Shown in pieces: positions 6,605 through 15,016 of a DNA stretch of 64,000 nucleotides. Each line of letters opens with the position of its first letter. Position 1 is the stretch's first letter. A program made the position numbers and the translations under genes. Source of the DNA: an uncultured Phascolarctobacterium sp. (GTDB lineage Bacteria > Bacillota > Negativicutes > Acidaminococcales > Acidaminococcaceae); assembly GCA_958448515.1 (NCBI GenBank), contig CAUDEF010000001.1, forward strand, positions 62,001 through 126,000, read 5' to 3'. A model generated the notes under the pieces. That model made no database searches and was not told the DNA's origin. It was given only the letters and a program-made list of their open reading frames with translations.

Positions 6605-8287
6605 ATGTATTCATCTGCAGACACAATATGGGTCCTTATCGGAGCCTTTATGGTATTTTCCATGCAGCCAGGCTTTGCCATGGTAGAAACTGGTTTTACC
6701 AGAGCAAAAAATGCCGGCAACATTGTTATGAAAAACTTTATGGATCTTGCTTTAGGCTCCATAGTTTTCTGGATTTTAGGCTTCGGTCTTATGTTCGGTA
6801 CTGATATCAGCGGTATTATCGGCAGACCTGACTTTTTCATTCAGAATGATTACGGCGCAGCCTTTCCTTCCATGGCCTTTATTATTTTCCAGACTGTTTT
6901 CTGTGCTACCGCAGCAACAATCGTTTCCGGTGCTATGGCAGAAAGAACTAAATTCTCCGTATACTGCATCTACAGTGTTCTCATAAGTGCAGTTATCTAT
7001 CCTATCTCCGGTCACTGGATCTGGGGCGGCGGCTGGCTTGCTCAGGCAGGCTTCCATGATTTTGCAGGTTCCACTGCCGTACACATGGTAGGCGGTATTG
7101 CCGCACTGGTTGGTGCTAAAATTCTCGGCCCACGTATTGGCAAATACAATCCTGACGGAACAGTAAATGCAATCCCTGGTCACAGCCTGACACTGGGTGC
7201 TCTTGGTGTATTCCTGCTCTGGTTCGGCTGGTTTGGCTTCAACGGCTGCTCTACTGTATGCGCAACCGGCGATGACGCTCTTTTATCAATGTCTAAAATC
7301 TTCGTAACCACCAATATGGCAGCAGCTGCTGGTGCTACTGCAACTATGCTTTATACCTGGGCACGTTACAAAAAACCTGATGTTTCCATGACTCTTAACG
7401 GTGCTTTGGCAGGCCTTGTAGCAATCACCGCAGGCTGCGACATGGTAAGTGTTGCCGGGGCTTTTGCTATCGGTATTATGGCTGGTATTCTGGTTGTAGC
7501 AGCAGTAGAATTTTTTGATCAGAAAATGAAAATTGATGATCCTGTAGGTGCAATTTCCGTTCACGGTGTCTGCGGTGCCTTCGGTACTCTGTGTGTAGGT
7601 ATTTTCGCTGAAGAAGGCGGCTTACTGTACGGCGCTGGTGCAGATTTCTTTATAACTCAGCTTACTGGCGTTGTATCTGTTGCCTTGTATACCTTAATTA
7701 CTATGACCATCATTTTCACCATACTTGATAAAACAATCGGTCTCAGAGTATCCGAACAGGAAGAAATTGCCGGTCTTGACATGGAAGAACATGGCCTTGC
7801 AAGCAGCTATGCTGACTTTATGCCTGTTACTGAATACTTGCCTACCACTGCGGCAGTTAACAGCCAGCCGGTAGTATTCACCAAAGATTCCGATAAAACA
7901 GATTCTGATACTGATAAACCTAAACTTACAAAAGTTGTTATTATTACCTCTCAAAATCGTTTTGAAAGACTTAAAACAGCACTGGACAGCCTGGGCATCA
8001 CCGGCATGACAGTTACTAAAGTTCTTGGTTATGGTATCCAAAAAGGACAGACAGAGATGTACCGTGGTGCAGAAGTTGCTGCTTTCCTGCTTCCTAAAGT
8101 TAAAGTAGAAATGGTAGTATCTGCAATTCCTGTTGAAACTGTTGTAGAAACAGCTAAAAAAGTTCTTTACACCGGCAAATACGGCGATGGTAAGATTTTC
8201 GTTTACAATGTAGAAAATGTTATTAAAATCCGTACCGGCGAAACAGGCTTTGATGCCCTTCAGGATATGCCCTTAAACGAAAAATAA
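6605..8287 (+). CDS. amt: ammonium transporter fused to a C-terminal PII signalling domain
   Basis: A 560-residue fusion. Residues 1 to about 400 form the Amt channel with about 11 membrane segments and the twin pore histidines in GSTAVHMVGG (about 160) and ISVHGVCGAFG (about 320). After a polar linker, residues of about 450-560 form a complete PII fold (KVVIITSQNRF, GYGIQKGQTEMYRGAEV, FLLPKVKVEMVV, TGKYGDGKIFV). By family knowledge the channel conducts ammonium and PII gates it according to ATP/ADP/2-oxoglutarate; here the regulator is covalently attached. The T-loop tyrosine that GlnD uridylylates is replaced by valine (GAEV instead of GAEY). Start 6605 is chosen because GGGGG lies eight bases upstream; the frame extends to 6551 without another good site. 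It follows glnN. Confidence 0.93.
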   Translation: MYSSADTIWVLIGAFMVFSMQPGFAMVETGFTRAKNAGNIVMKNFMDLALGSIVFWILGFGLMFGTDISGIIGRPDFFIQNDYGAAFPSMAFIIFQTVFCATAATIVSGAMAERTKFSVYCIYSVLISAVIYPISGHWIWGGGWLAQAGFHDFAGSTAVHMVGGIAALVGAKILGPRIGKYNPDGTVNAIPGHSLTLGALGVFLLWFGWFGFNGCSTVCATGDDALLSMSKIFVTTNMAAAAGATATMLYTWARYKKPDVSMTLNGALAGLVAITAGCDMVSVAGAFAIGIMAGILVVAAVEFFDQKMKIDDPVGAISVHGVCGAFGTLCVGIFAEEGGLLYGAGADFFITQLTGVVSVALYTLITMTIIFTILDKTIGLRVSEQEEIAGLDMEEHGLASSYADFMPVTEYLPTTAAVNSQPVVFTKDSDKTDSDTDKPKLTKVVIITSQNRFERLKTALDSLGITGMTVTKVLGYGIQKGQTEMYRGAEVAAFLLPKVKVEMVVSAIPVETVVETAKKVLYTGKYGDGKIFVYNVENVIKIRTGETGFDALQDMPLNEK

Positions 8288-8300
8288 CAAAAGCTAAGTT

Positions 8301-8334
8301 AAAAACAGGTAAAAGTAAAATTTTACCTGTTTTT
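8301..8334 (+). terminator. amt terminator
   Basis: AAAAACAGGTAAAA / TTTTACCTGTTTTT form a perfect 14-base stem with a six-base loop, followed by a T-rich tract, 13 bases after the amt stop. Confidence 0.8.
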
Positions 8335-8409
8335 ATTTTATGTTTTCCTAATCTTATTCTTATGTTAATATTATTAATGGTAAGAATTTTTATTATAGAC
8401 GAGGTAAAC

Positions 8410-9102
8410 ATGAGCATTTATGCAATCGGCGATTTGCATCTCTCCGGAGATCCACCTGCCAAACCCATGGAAATCTTTGGAGAACACTGGTGTAATCATA
8501 AAGAAAAAATTAAAGCCAACTGGCTGGCAAATATACATCCCAAGGACACTGTCATTATCTGCGGCGATACATCCTGGGCTCTTCAGCTGGAAGAAGCTCA
8601 GCCTGATTTAGACTGGATAGCGCAGCTTCCCGGTCAGAAAATTCTGCTTCGCGGCAATCACGATTACTGGTGGACAAGCCTGAAGAAAATGCAGACATTT
8701 ACAAACAACAATTTTTCGTTTCTTCAAAACAACTGCTTTACGGCAGAAAACACAGCTATCTGTGGCACCAGGGGCTGGCTGCTGCCCAGTGCGGAAAATT
8801 TTACTGAAAATGATGATAAAATCTATCAGCGTGAAAGTATGCGTCTGGAACTTTCTCTGCAGGCAGCAAAAAATGCAGCTGCCGAAGAAATCATTGCAGT
8901 ATTTCACTACCCTCCGCTTTTCATTGCCGAAGAACATAATCTCTTTACAGACCTGCTTGAAAAATATCAGGTTACCCATTGCATTTATGCACATATTCAT
9001 GGAGAGCATAATACCTTTACTTTTGAAGGTCTGCGCAATGGCATCAACTATAAACTTGTCTCCTGTGATACGCAGAAGTTTCAGCTGTACAAAATAAAAT
9101 AA
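8410..9102 (+). CDS. calcineurin-like metallophosphoesterase
   Basis: A 230-residue predicted phosphohydrolase of the COG1768 type. The five metal-binding blocks are visible: IGDLHLS (about residue 6), CGDTSWA (about 54), RGNHDYWW (about 84), FHYPPLF (about 174) and YAHIHGEH (about 205). These bind two divalent metals that hydrolyse phosphoesters; the substrate is unknown. Start ATG 8410 has GAGG upstream, and the domain begins three residues in, so the longer frame from 8362 is rejected. It stands alone between two terminators. Confidence 0.85.
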   Translation: MSIYAIGDLHLSGDPPAKPMEIFGEHWCNHKEKIKANWLANIHPKDTVIICGDTSWALQLEEAQPDLDWIAQLPGQKILLRGNHDYWWTSLKKMQTFTNNNFSFLQNNCFTAENTAICGTRGWLLPSAENFTENDDKIYQRESMRLELSLQAAKNAAAEEIIAVFHYPPLFIAEEHNLFTDLLEKYQVTHCIYAHIHGEHNTFTFEGLRNGINYKLVSCDTQKFQLYKIK

Positions 9103-9142
9103 TAAAAGCTCCGCGTAACAGTACGCGGAGCTTTTATTATTT
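9097..9142. terminator. bidirectional terminator, phosphoesterase / comG operon
   Basis: A 21-base perfect stem built around AGCTCCGCGTA / TACGCGGAGCT with A-rich and T-rich flanks. It works in both directions between converging genes. Confidence 0.9.
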
Positions 9143-9155
9143 TGTGGTTATGTAG

Positions 9156-10037
9156 TTAGATAATGTAATAAATTGATGTAAAGTCTTGCGTGACTTTTCC
9201 ATCGTACGCAAAATCAACAGGACCCAAAAATTCAATATTGCCGCCGCTTACAGCTATACCTTTTATTTTACAGTTTTTACCCACGGTAATACCTGCTCCT
9301 GCCAGCAAAAGAACATTCGTCAGTTCTGCGTTATCTTCAATAATAATTTTTCCATCCGAAATCATAACTGCCCCGTCAGCCAGTTTACAGCCTCTGCTGA
9401 GTGTAATGCTTCCCTCAGCAGCAATCAGCCCGTTTCCCTTAATCTTACTGCCGGCGGGCACTTTGACACCCTGATAATCATTACTGAAATAAATTCTCTG
9501 ACACAGTCCTACAAGGCAGACAGTATTCATATTAAGATCATTAATCCCCCATGGCTCAAAGGATCTGGCAGCAGGAAAAATTACTTCATGGTTGCTTGTA
9601 TATAGTATTCCTGCCGGTAAATATTCTTCCCCCAATATATCCTTTGAACTGATAACACCATAGTTCTGCGCCATATTTTTTATAGTGTCATCAAAGGTTA
9701 CCTTAACTCTTTTTACTTTCTGCTCTGCTTTGGCACTGCTGGCATTTACTTCAGTACAGCAAATATTCCCATCACTGCTGAATATATTTTTAAGATGTAG
9801 CCTTGCTTCACTGTTGCCCGGATAAAAAACAGTCTTAAACATGTACTGCTCCGGTGTTTTTTCTGCAAAGCTTTCAGCCGCAGAGATACATAACGCCCGC
9901 AGCTGCATATTATGTACATACTCTGTCTGTTTTTCATATTCGCCTGATACATAACGTACAACGAGCTGCCCAATCAGCAGCAAAATTACTGCTGCTGACA
10001 ACAAAAGCAGTGAAACACTTCCTTTGCTATGATTCAT
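9156..10037 (-). CDS. ComGG-position pseudopilus protein with repeat-rich C-terminus
   Basis: A 293-residue protein, last gene of the comG-type operon. It has one N-terminal membrane helix (residues 7-28) but no GFxxxE prepilin cleavage motif (it reads SKGSVSLLLLSAA), resembling PilX/GspK-like minor subunits or ComGG. The C-terminal half (about 190-280) has short repeated turns such as GSKIKGNGLIAAEGSITL and GAGITVGKNCKIKGIAVSG, suggesting a bactofilin-like or polymer-type beta-solenoid, unusual for ComGG (about 124 residues in Bacillus). It overlaps the preceding gene by 11 bases. The role is assigned mainly from position. Confidence 0.6.
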   Translation of the reverse strand: MNHSKGSVSLLLLSAAVILLLIGQLVVRYVSGEYEKQTEYVHNMQLRALCISAAESFAEKTPEQYMFKTVFYPGNSEARLHLKNIFSSDGNICCTEVNASSAKAEQKVKRVKVTFDDTIKNMAQNYGVISSKDILGEEYLPAGILYTSNHEVIFPAARSFEPWGINDLNMNTVCLVGLCQRIYFSNDYQGVKVPAGSKIKGNGLIAAEGSITLSRGCKLADGAVMISDGKIIIEDNAELTNVLLLAGAGITVGKNCKIKGIAVSGGNIEFLGPVDFAYDGKVTQDFTSIYYII

Positions 10038-10554
10038 ATTCTATAATTCCGTTCAGACAGTAAATATATTTATCACATATAATTGTGTCAGCATCTTTGC
10101 CAATAGTAAACCTCAGCCGTAAACTTCTTTCAGAAATACGCTCAGCCTGCCATTCACTGATATTACAACCAGGTATATACAAAGGATTTTTTCCTTTAGT
10201 ACCAAGCGTCTGTGTAGTTTTATACAATCCCCTGTTTTCAAAGGTATACATAAGCTGTTTGCCCGCATATATACTCTGCGTTTTAATAACAGTATTGCCT
10301 CTGTAATCCCTGCTCAGGATAATCCTTGTACTTTCATAGCCCAGATTCTTTTCCATATCACTGAGCATATACCTTTCCACACTATATAACTGCGCATAGT
10401 TAACAGCTTTATGCATATTCTGCACTGCAGTAATAAAATCACTGTAGAAAACAGCTGTTATAATGGCTGTCATGGCTGCAGCAGCCTGCAGCTCCAGCAT
10501 AAAATATCCATGTTTATTTTTCCATATACACGCTGTTACAGATGATAGTTTCAT
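10027..10554 (-). CDS. ComGF-like pseudopilin
   Basis: A 175-residue protein with a prepilin-type start: short basic leader, then HGYFMLELQAAAAM, so the prepilin peptidase would cut after Gly16 with Glu at +5 (Tyr replaces the usual Phe at +1). A hydrophobic helix follows. The remainder is a soluble beta-rich head. It is fifth in the comG order and overlaps the previous gene by 41 bases, suggesting translational coupling. In Bacillus, ComGF is a minor subunit of the DNA-uptake pseudopilus; that role is inferred here from order. Confidence 0.65.
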   Translation of the reverse strand: MKLSSVTACIWKNKHGYFMLELQAAAAMTAIITAVFYSDFITAVQNMHKAVNYAQLYSVERYMLSDMEKNLGYESTRIILSRDYRGNTVIKTQSIYAGKQLMYTFENRGLYKTTQTLGTKGKNPLYIPGCNISEWQAERISERSLRLRFTIGKDADTIICDKYIYCLNGIIEYES

Positions 10555-10807
10555 TTTGCCAAACCTGTACCTCTTTGATTTTTATGCCATCTTCAGTTCT
10601 GTGCAATACTTTCACAGAAAAATTTCCGCCGCTGCAATCATCAGATATGTTTTTATCCGCGTATTTCCATGCTTCATGCAAATCACGAGACTTAGAAGAT
10701 ATCAATATAAAATTTCCTGATATTTTCAGCAGTGCAGTTAATAAAACACAAAGAAGGAGCATTCCTGCCAAAAACTCCATCATTATAAATCCTTTATCAG
10801 CTTTCAT
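10514..10807 (-). CDS. ComGE-like minor pseudopilin
   Basis: A 97-residue prepilin: leader MKADK, cleavage motif GFIMMEFLAGMLLL, one membrane helix, then about 65 residues with two cysteines. Size, helix and position between the ComGD-like and ComGF-like genes match ComGE. The gene overlaps both neighbours. GGGGAGAG lies upstream of the ATG. Confidence 0.6.
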   Translation of the reverse strand: MKADKGFIMMEFLAGMLLLCVLLTALLKISGNFILISSKSRDLHEAWKYADKNISDDCSGGNFSVKVLHRTEDGIKIKEVQVWQNETIICNSVYMEK

Positions 10808-11297
10808 CTATAACAACTCTCCCCGTAACAGGCTGTACAGATAAAATACATCTGAAATTCGATACTTTTTTATGTCCCAGAACAATATTCCCTGTAAAGG
10901 ATGGACTTCCGTTATTTGTATACTGCACTACAGGCATTTTTTGCATGATGTACACACCATCACATCCCAAGTTTTTAAAATATATTCTTTTACTTACCTT
11001 ACGGTCTACATAAAATCCGTATCCGCCGTTATCACTCATAAATTTTATCTGCCTGTTTAAAATACCATCGCTGAACATGGAATCCTGCTGCAGCAATCTT
11101 ATATCACTTGCCATAACATCTGCTGCTATGCGTACCTGCTGTTTGTAATAATAATGCTGACAGGCATCTCCTGAAATAACTGTAAAGGCTGCCAAAAGGC
11201 TTAGTCCAAAACATATCAGCAGTATTTCAGCAGCCAGAAAACCGCTTTTACTCAGTTTCTTTGCTGCCGTTAGAGATAACATCTGCACCTGATGCAT
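10797..11297 (-). CDS. ComGD/GspH-like minor pseudopilin
   Basis: A 166-residue prepilin with SKSGFLAAEILLICFG at the cleavage site (cut after Gly19, Glu at +5), a membrane helix, then a head ending in GRVVIDES. It matches ComGD/GspH in size and operon position. Two starts are plausible: ATG 11297 (AAAGGG five bases upstream) and ATG 11282 (AGGTG three bases upstream). The longer form overlaps the comGC-like gene by 50 bases. Confidence 0.65.
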   Translation of the reverse strand: MHQVQMLSLTAAKKLSKSGFLAAEILLICFGLSLLAAFTVISGDACQHYYYKQQVRIAADVMASDIRLLQQDSMFSDGILNRQIKFMSDNGGYGFYVDRKVSKRIYFKNLGCDGVYIMQKMPVVQYTNNGSPSFTGNIVLGHKKVSNFRCILSVQPVTGRVVIDES

Positions 11298-11625
11298 TTT
11301 TGCCCTTTAATGTATAAGTAAGCTTATCACCGCCTACTGTATAAGTCATGCTTTCATTAAGAGCATCTTTAAATTCACTGCCTTTAGTCAGATATTTTTC
11401 ATCAAGCTGTTCCAGACTATCCGGACATGTGCCTGTTTCCAGCTTATACAGCATAATAGCCTGATCAACTGCCAGCAGATCGTTTTTCAGCTTGGCATTT
11501 TTCACTTTTTCATTAGCTCCCTCCAGTGACGGCATAAGCATGGTAATCAATACCCCCAGGAGAGCCGCAACTGCAACAACTTCTATTAAAGTAAATCCGC
11601 TCTGTTTGGTTCCTTTAAGTTTCAT
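11248..11625 (-). CDS. comGC: ComGC-like major pseudopilin
   Basis: A 125-residue major pilin-type subunit with the canonical class III signal SGFTLIEVVAVAALLG (Gly10 before the cut, Phe +1, Glu +5), a long hydrophobic helix, and a head with NDLLAVDQAIMLYKLETG, typical of ComGC/type II secretion GspG. By family knowledge it polymerises into the envelope filament used for DNA uptake. The ATG at 11625 follows AAAGGGTG. The gene begins 14 bases after the comGB stop, whose last codons overlap its ribosome binding site. Confidence 0.85.
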   Translation of the reverse strand: MKLKGTKQSGFTLIEVVAVAALLGVLITMLMPSLEGANEKVKNAKLKNDLLAVDQAIMLYKLETGTCPDSLEQLDEKYLTKGSEFKDALNESMTYTVGGDKLTYTLKGKNASGADVISNGSKETE

Positions 11626-11638
11626 ATGTTTCACCCTT

Positions 11639-12835
11639 TTAGTCCGGTATTGCTGAAAATAAATCAAATAGTGGAGTTATTACAGCACATACAACCAATG
11701 CAGTCATCAGCGCAGCCGTCAGCAAAAGCACAGGCGCCAGAATCTCTTTAAAAGTGTTCAGCTTGTTTTTTAAATCCTGTTCCAGTATCTTGGATGCCTC
11801 ACTCAGCATATAAGGCAATTTGCCTGTTGCCGTACCAACAGCAATAAACTCCACTGTCAAGGCAGAAAATATATTGCGTACATTTCTTGCAGCCAGTCCC
11901 ATATCTACGCCACGTTCCAGACTTCTGCTGAAAATGACAATTTCTGCCTGACCATAGCTTTTCCTATAAACCTTTCCTGCTTCATTTACTGCATGAGTAA
12001 TGTTGATTCCACTGCTGAGCAGCAAGGAAAGAATCCTGCAAAACCTTATCTCCAATATCAGGCTGTAAACACTCTTTAACACAGGTAATTTCAAAAGCAT
12101 ATCTATGATGACATTGTAATTTTTGATACAGCAAAACACTGCCAGAAAAATTATCACTGACAATACCGTACCATAAGTATCAAGAAAGCTGCTCAGCAGC
12201 AAAATATTCTCCAGCAAAAAACCTGGTCTTGCCTGCATACTGATATAAGTTTTTGCCAGTACAGGTAAGACATATATCATAAAGAAGACAAGAACTGCCA
12301 GCGATGCCAGAAGAAGAAGCACCGGATATGCGGCAGCCTTATACAAAAAATGTTTTAAAAGATATTGCTTTTCATAGTAATCTGCAATCTCCTGCAGGAC
12401 CTGATTTAATGAACCGCTCATCTCTCCTGCTTCTACCAGAATAACAGCTAAAGGAGGAAAAAAATCAAGATGTCTTGCCATAGCCATATTTAATGAAGAG
12501 CCTTTGCATAATTCATCTTTCAGCTGCCAGCATAAAGCACCGGCACGGCTGTCAAGCCTGTGCTGCAACAAATCTATTCCTTGCAGCAGGGGAACTCCAC
12601 TATTTAATATTACAGCTAATTGTTTAAAAAATATAATACGCTGCTTATCCGTAAAATTTCCCTTTTTGCGAAAAATAGATGTTTGTAAGAAATTATTTCC
12701 TGCTTTTTCTAAGTGAACAATATATGCATACTTCTTTTTAATTAAAGCAGCAGCTTCAAACTTCGAAACAGCTTCGACCTTGCCTTCATATACCATCCCA
12801 TCTAAATTGCGGGCTTTCCACGAATATAAAGAAAT
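11639..12835 (-). CDS. comGB: ComGB/PilC-type inner-membrane platform protein, probable ATT start
   Basis: A 398-residue protein of the GspF/PilC family, the membrane platform on which pseudopilins assemble. Two GspF domains are visible: the first has QLAVILNSGVPLLQGIDLLQ and ILVEAGEMSGSLNQVLQEIA, the second RILSLLLSSGINITHAVNEA and AVGTATGKLPYMLSEAS, with three membrane helices. The family start motif (SLYSWKARNLDG) lies upstream of the first ATG (12796) in the same frame with no ATG, GTG or TTG before it. AAGGAGG sits eight bases before an in-frame ATT at 12833-12835, so ATT is taken as the start. No ComGA/PilB ATPase gene is adjacent. Confidence 0.82.
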   Translation of the reverse strand: MSLYSWKARNLDGMVYEGKVEAVSKFEAAALIKKKYAYIVHLEKAGNNFLQTSIFRKKGNFTDKQRIIFFKQLAVILNSGVPLLQGIDLLQHRLDSRAGALCWQLKDELCKGSSLNMAMARHLDFFPPLAVILVEAGEMSGSLNQVLQEIADYYEKQYLLKHFLYKAAAYPVLLLLASLAVLVFFMIYVLPVLAKTYISMQARPGFLLENILLLSSFLDTYGTVLSVIIFLAVFCCIKNYNVIIDMLLKLPVLKSVYSLILEIRFCRILSLLLSSGINITHAVNEAGKVYRKSYGQAEIVIFSRSLERGVDMGLAARNVRNIFSALTVEFIAVGTATGKLPYMLSEASKILEQDLKNKLNTFKEILAPVLLLTAALMTALVVCAVITPLFDLFSAIPD

Positions 12836-13036
12836 ATATATCGCCTCCTTACCTATCTAGTATTCCACTTTTTTCATATTTTGTCTTTACTGTTTTGCCA
12901 CACCTGTGAAATATGCGTGTACTCCCAGTGAATTATTGTTGAAATTTTCAGAATTATTGACACCCTGTTATCATCCCTTTTATACTTAAAGCAGAAATAT
13001 ATTATTCAGATCTTAAAGAAAGCTCAGGTTATACTT

Positions 13037-13603
13037 ATGAAATTTATTCTTACACTTCTTTGCAGTCTGCTAATTTTAGTCAGTACCATTTCTTCAGCAG
13101 CAGCTGAAAATCGTTGGCTGCCCGTCGGCAGTGATGCAAACAACAAAACCTCGTGGTATGTTGACAGCAAAACACTGACAGTAAATGATAATAAAACAAC
13201 ATCCTTCTGGGCAAAAGTTATTTTAAATAATCCCAAATATGATATTGTCGAAATTAAGCTTAAATATCTTCTGGCAGCAGATAAACTGCAGCTGACCAAA
13301 CTGCAGGAAATAGGATACAACGATAAAAAAGAAATTTTATGGAATAATAACGTTACAAAGACTATTTCTGTAATTCCGGGCTCAGGACACGAAAAATTAA
13401 TTATTTTCATTGATGATTTTCTTAAGGAAAAAGAGCGTCTAAAGAAAAATACCGAAGAAAAACAAAAATCTGAGCCTGCCGCAAAAAAAAATCAGCAGAC
13501 AATCGAAGAAAAAAATACAGCTGACAGTAATGTTAACCCAAAAAAGGCAGTTACAGATGCTGACTCTGAAAAAGATGCAGAGCAAAAAGACCAGAAGCAA
13601 TAA
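13037..13603 (+). CDS. secreted protein with adhesin-E-like domain and charged tail
   Basis: A 188-residue exported protein: signal peptide of about 23 residues ending SSAAA, then a domain of about 95 residues with NRWLPVG, SWYVDSKTLTV and TTSFWAKVILN, a layout resembling the surface-adhesin-E-like family (periplasmic or envelope proteins of unknown function). The last 55 residues are Lys/Glu/Gln-rich, low-complexity and probably disordered. The gene stands alone, divergent from comGB. Function unknown. Confidence 0.6.
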   Translation: MKFILTLLCSLLILVSTISSAAAENRWLPVGSDANNKTSWYVDSKTLTVNDNKTTSFWAKVILNNPKYDIVEIKLKYLLAADKLQLTKLQEIGYNDKKEILWNNNVTKTISVIPGSGHEKLIIFIDDFLKEKERLKKNTEEKQKSEPAAKKNQQTIEEKNTADSNVNPKKAVTDADSEKDAEQKDQKQ

Positions 13604-13620
13604 ATGCTTCTGGTCTTTTT
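13584..13620. terminator. bidirectional terminator
   Basis: AAAAGACCAGAAGC / GCTTCTGGTCTTTT stem with a seven-base loop that includes the stop codon of the secreted-protein gene. It serves that gene and the converging MFS gene. Confidence 0.85.
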
Positions 13621-13633
13621 TACCAATTTTATT

Positions 13634-14821
13634 TTAAACTTCCTGTTCGTTTTTATGAGTCATAAAAACAGTCACGCTTATACCCAACAGAATAATACCT
13701 GCCAGGATAAATACTGATTTAATAGGATAATATGTAGCAATAACGCCACCTAAGAGAGGTCCTATCATGGAGCCAAACTGCTGAGCAGAAAACATAAAGC
13801 CAAAAACCTGACCTTTTTGGTCCTGGGTTGTTTTATTTGCCAAAATAGCACTCAGCGATGGATTTATGCCTGCAAAAAATAAGCCTACTACAAAATTCAA
13901 AGCAGCAAATACTATCAGCGTATCAGGTACAGCTGTAGATAAAGTTGCAATACCTGCCAGCATGGCAGCCAAAGCTAATGATTTATAAAAACCGTTTCTC
14001 TGTCCAAAACGACCCCATAAGGGAGCTGTTAAGGCACTGGCAATACCAACAAGAGAAAATACCAGTCCGGACACAAAAACAATATTATCCATACTGTGAT
14101 TAAGCTCTGCCACATACAGACTTATCATAGGCTGGATAAGCAATATTACCATCTGTACCAGTCCTGCATAAATAAGTGCCTGTCTGATTGCAGGCTGTTT
14201 ATATAAAGCAGACGCCTTTTCTCTTTTTTTGACGCTGACGTTTGCTTCAGATTTGGGTGGCTCCGGAATATAAAGGTAAAAAATAATGGTAATGATCAGG
14301 AGCACCAGCCCGCCTACCATAAAAGAAGCCCTCATGCCAAAGCATGAAGCTAAAATTCCGCCAAGCAAAGGGCCAACAACGTTACCAACAGTAAGCCCTG
14401 ACTGCATAATGCCAAGGCTTATACCAAGCTTATCCAAAGGTACGCTTGATGTTGCTATAGCAAGACATACAGCCCAAAGGCCTGCAGCAAAACCATGCAG
14501 AACCCTTACCCCAAACATCTGCTCAGGCGTGGTAACAAAAGCTCCCAATAAATAAGCTATTGATAAACCTAAGCCCGAACGAATAGCCATCAGCTTTTTT
14601 CCCTTTTTATCAGCCATCCTGCCCCATACAGGCGATAAAATACCGCCAATTAAAAATGTGATGGAAAAAATAGCTCCTGACCAGAGCTTAACTTCATCCT
14701 GACTAACTCCCAGTTCCGTAATCAGATACATTGGCAAAAAAGGAATCAGCATCGTATAGCTGGCAGCCATAAATACAACATTGGCTGTCAAAATAGCCAA
14801 AACAATTTTCCAGTTCTTCAT
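13634..14821 (-). CDS. MFS transporter, DHA1-type drug exporter
   Basis: A 395-residue inner-membrane protein with 12 predicted helices. The signature loop between helices 2 and 3 reads GRMADKKGKKL (motif A), and GIMQSGLTVGNVVGPLLGG is the antiporter motif C region of helix 5, which supports proton-coupled efflux. The second half repeats the pattern (APLWGRFGQRNG). The DHA1 subfamily exports drugs or metabolites; the substrate is unknown. The ATG at 14821 follows a purine-rich GGAAAGAAG. Single-gene unit. Confidence 0.85.
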   Translation of the reverse strand: MKNWKIVLAILTANVVFMAASYTMLIPFLPMYLITELGVSQDEVKLWSGAIFSITFLIGGILSPVWGRMADKKGKKLMAIRSGLGLSIAYLLGAFVTTPEQMFGVRVLHGFAAGLWAVCLAIATSSVPLDKLGISLGIMQSGLTVGNVVGPLLGGILASCFGMRASFMVGGLVLLIITIIFYLYIPEPPKSEANVSVKKREKASALYKQPAIRQALIYAGLVQMVILLIQPMISLYVAELNHSMDNIVFVSGLVFSLVGIASALTAPLWGRFGQRNGFYKSLALAAMLAGIATLSTAVPDTLIVFAALNFVVGLFFAGINPSLSAILANKTTQDQKGQVFGFMFSAQQFGSMIGPLLGGVIATYYPIKSVFILAGIILLGISVTVFMTHKNEQEV

Positions 14822-14929
14822 TTTCTTCTTCTTTCCGCAGATAAAATTTACAATTTACAAAAAATATTATCGTAAATTGTTTCAAAGCATGGTAGTAATT
14901 ATAGCAAAACTCATCTCAATAGTAAATAA

Positions 14930-14972
14930 AAAAACAGAAACAGCCTGTTTAAAACAGGCTGTTTCTGTTTTT
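14930..14972 (-). terminator. terminator of the flavodoxin operon
   Basis: Long inverted repeat around CAGAAACAGCCTGTTT / AAACAGGCTGTTTCTG with T-tracts on both strands, downstream of the flavodoxin stop at 15017. Confidence 0.8.
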
Positions 14973-15016
14973 GGAGGAGAAAATATTACTTTGCTTTGTA
15001 AGCAAATAGCAGCTTA

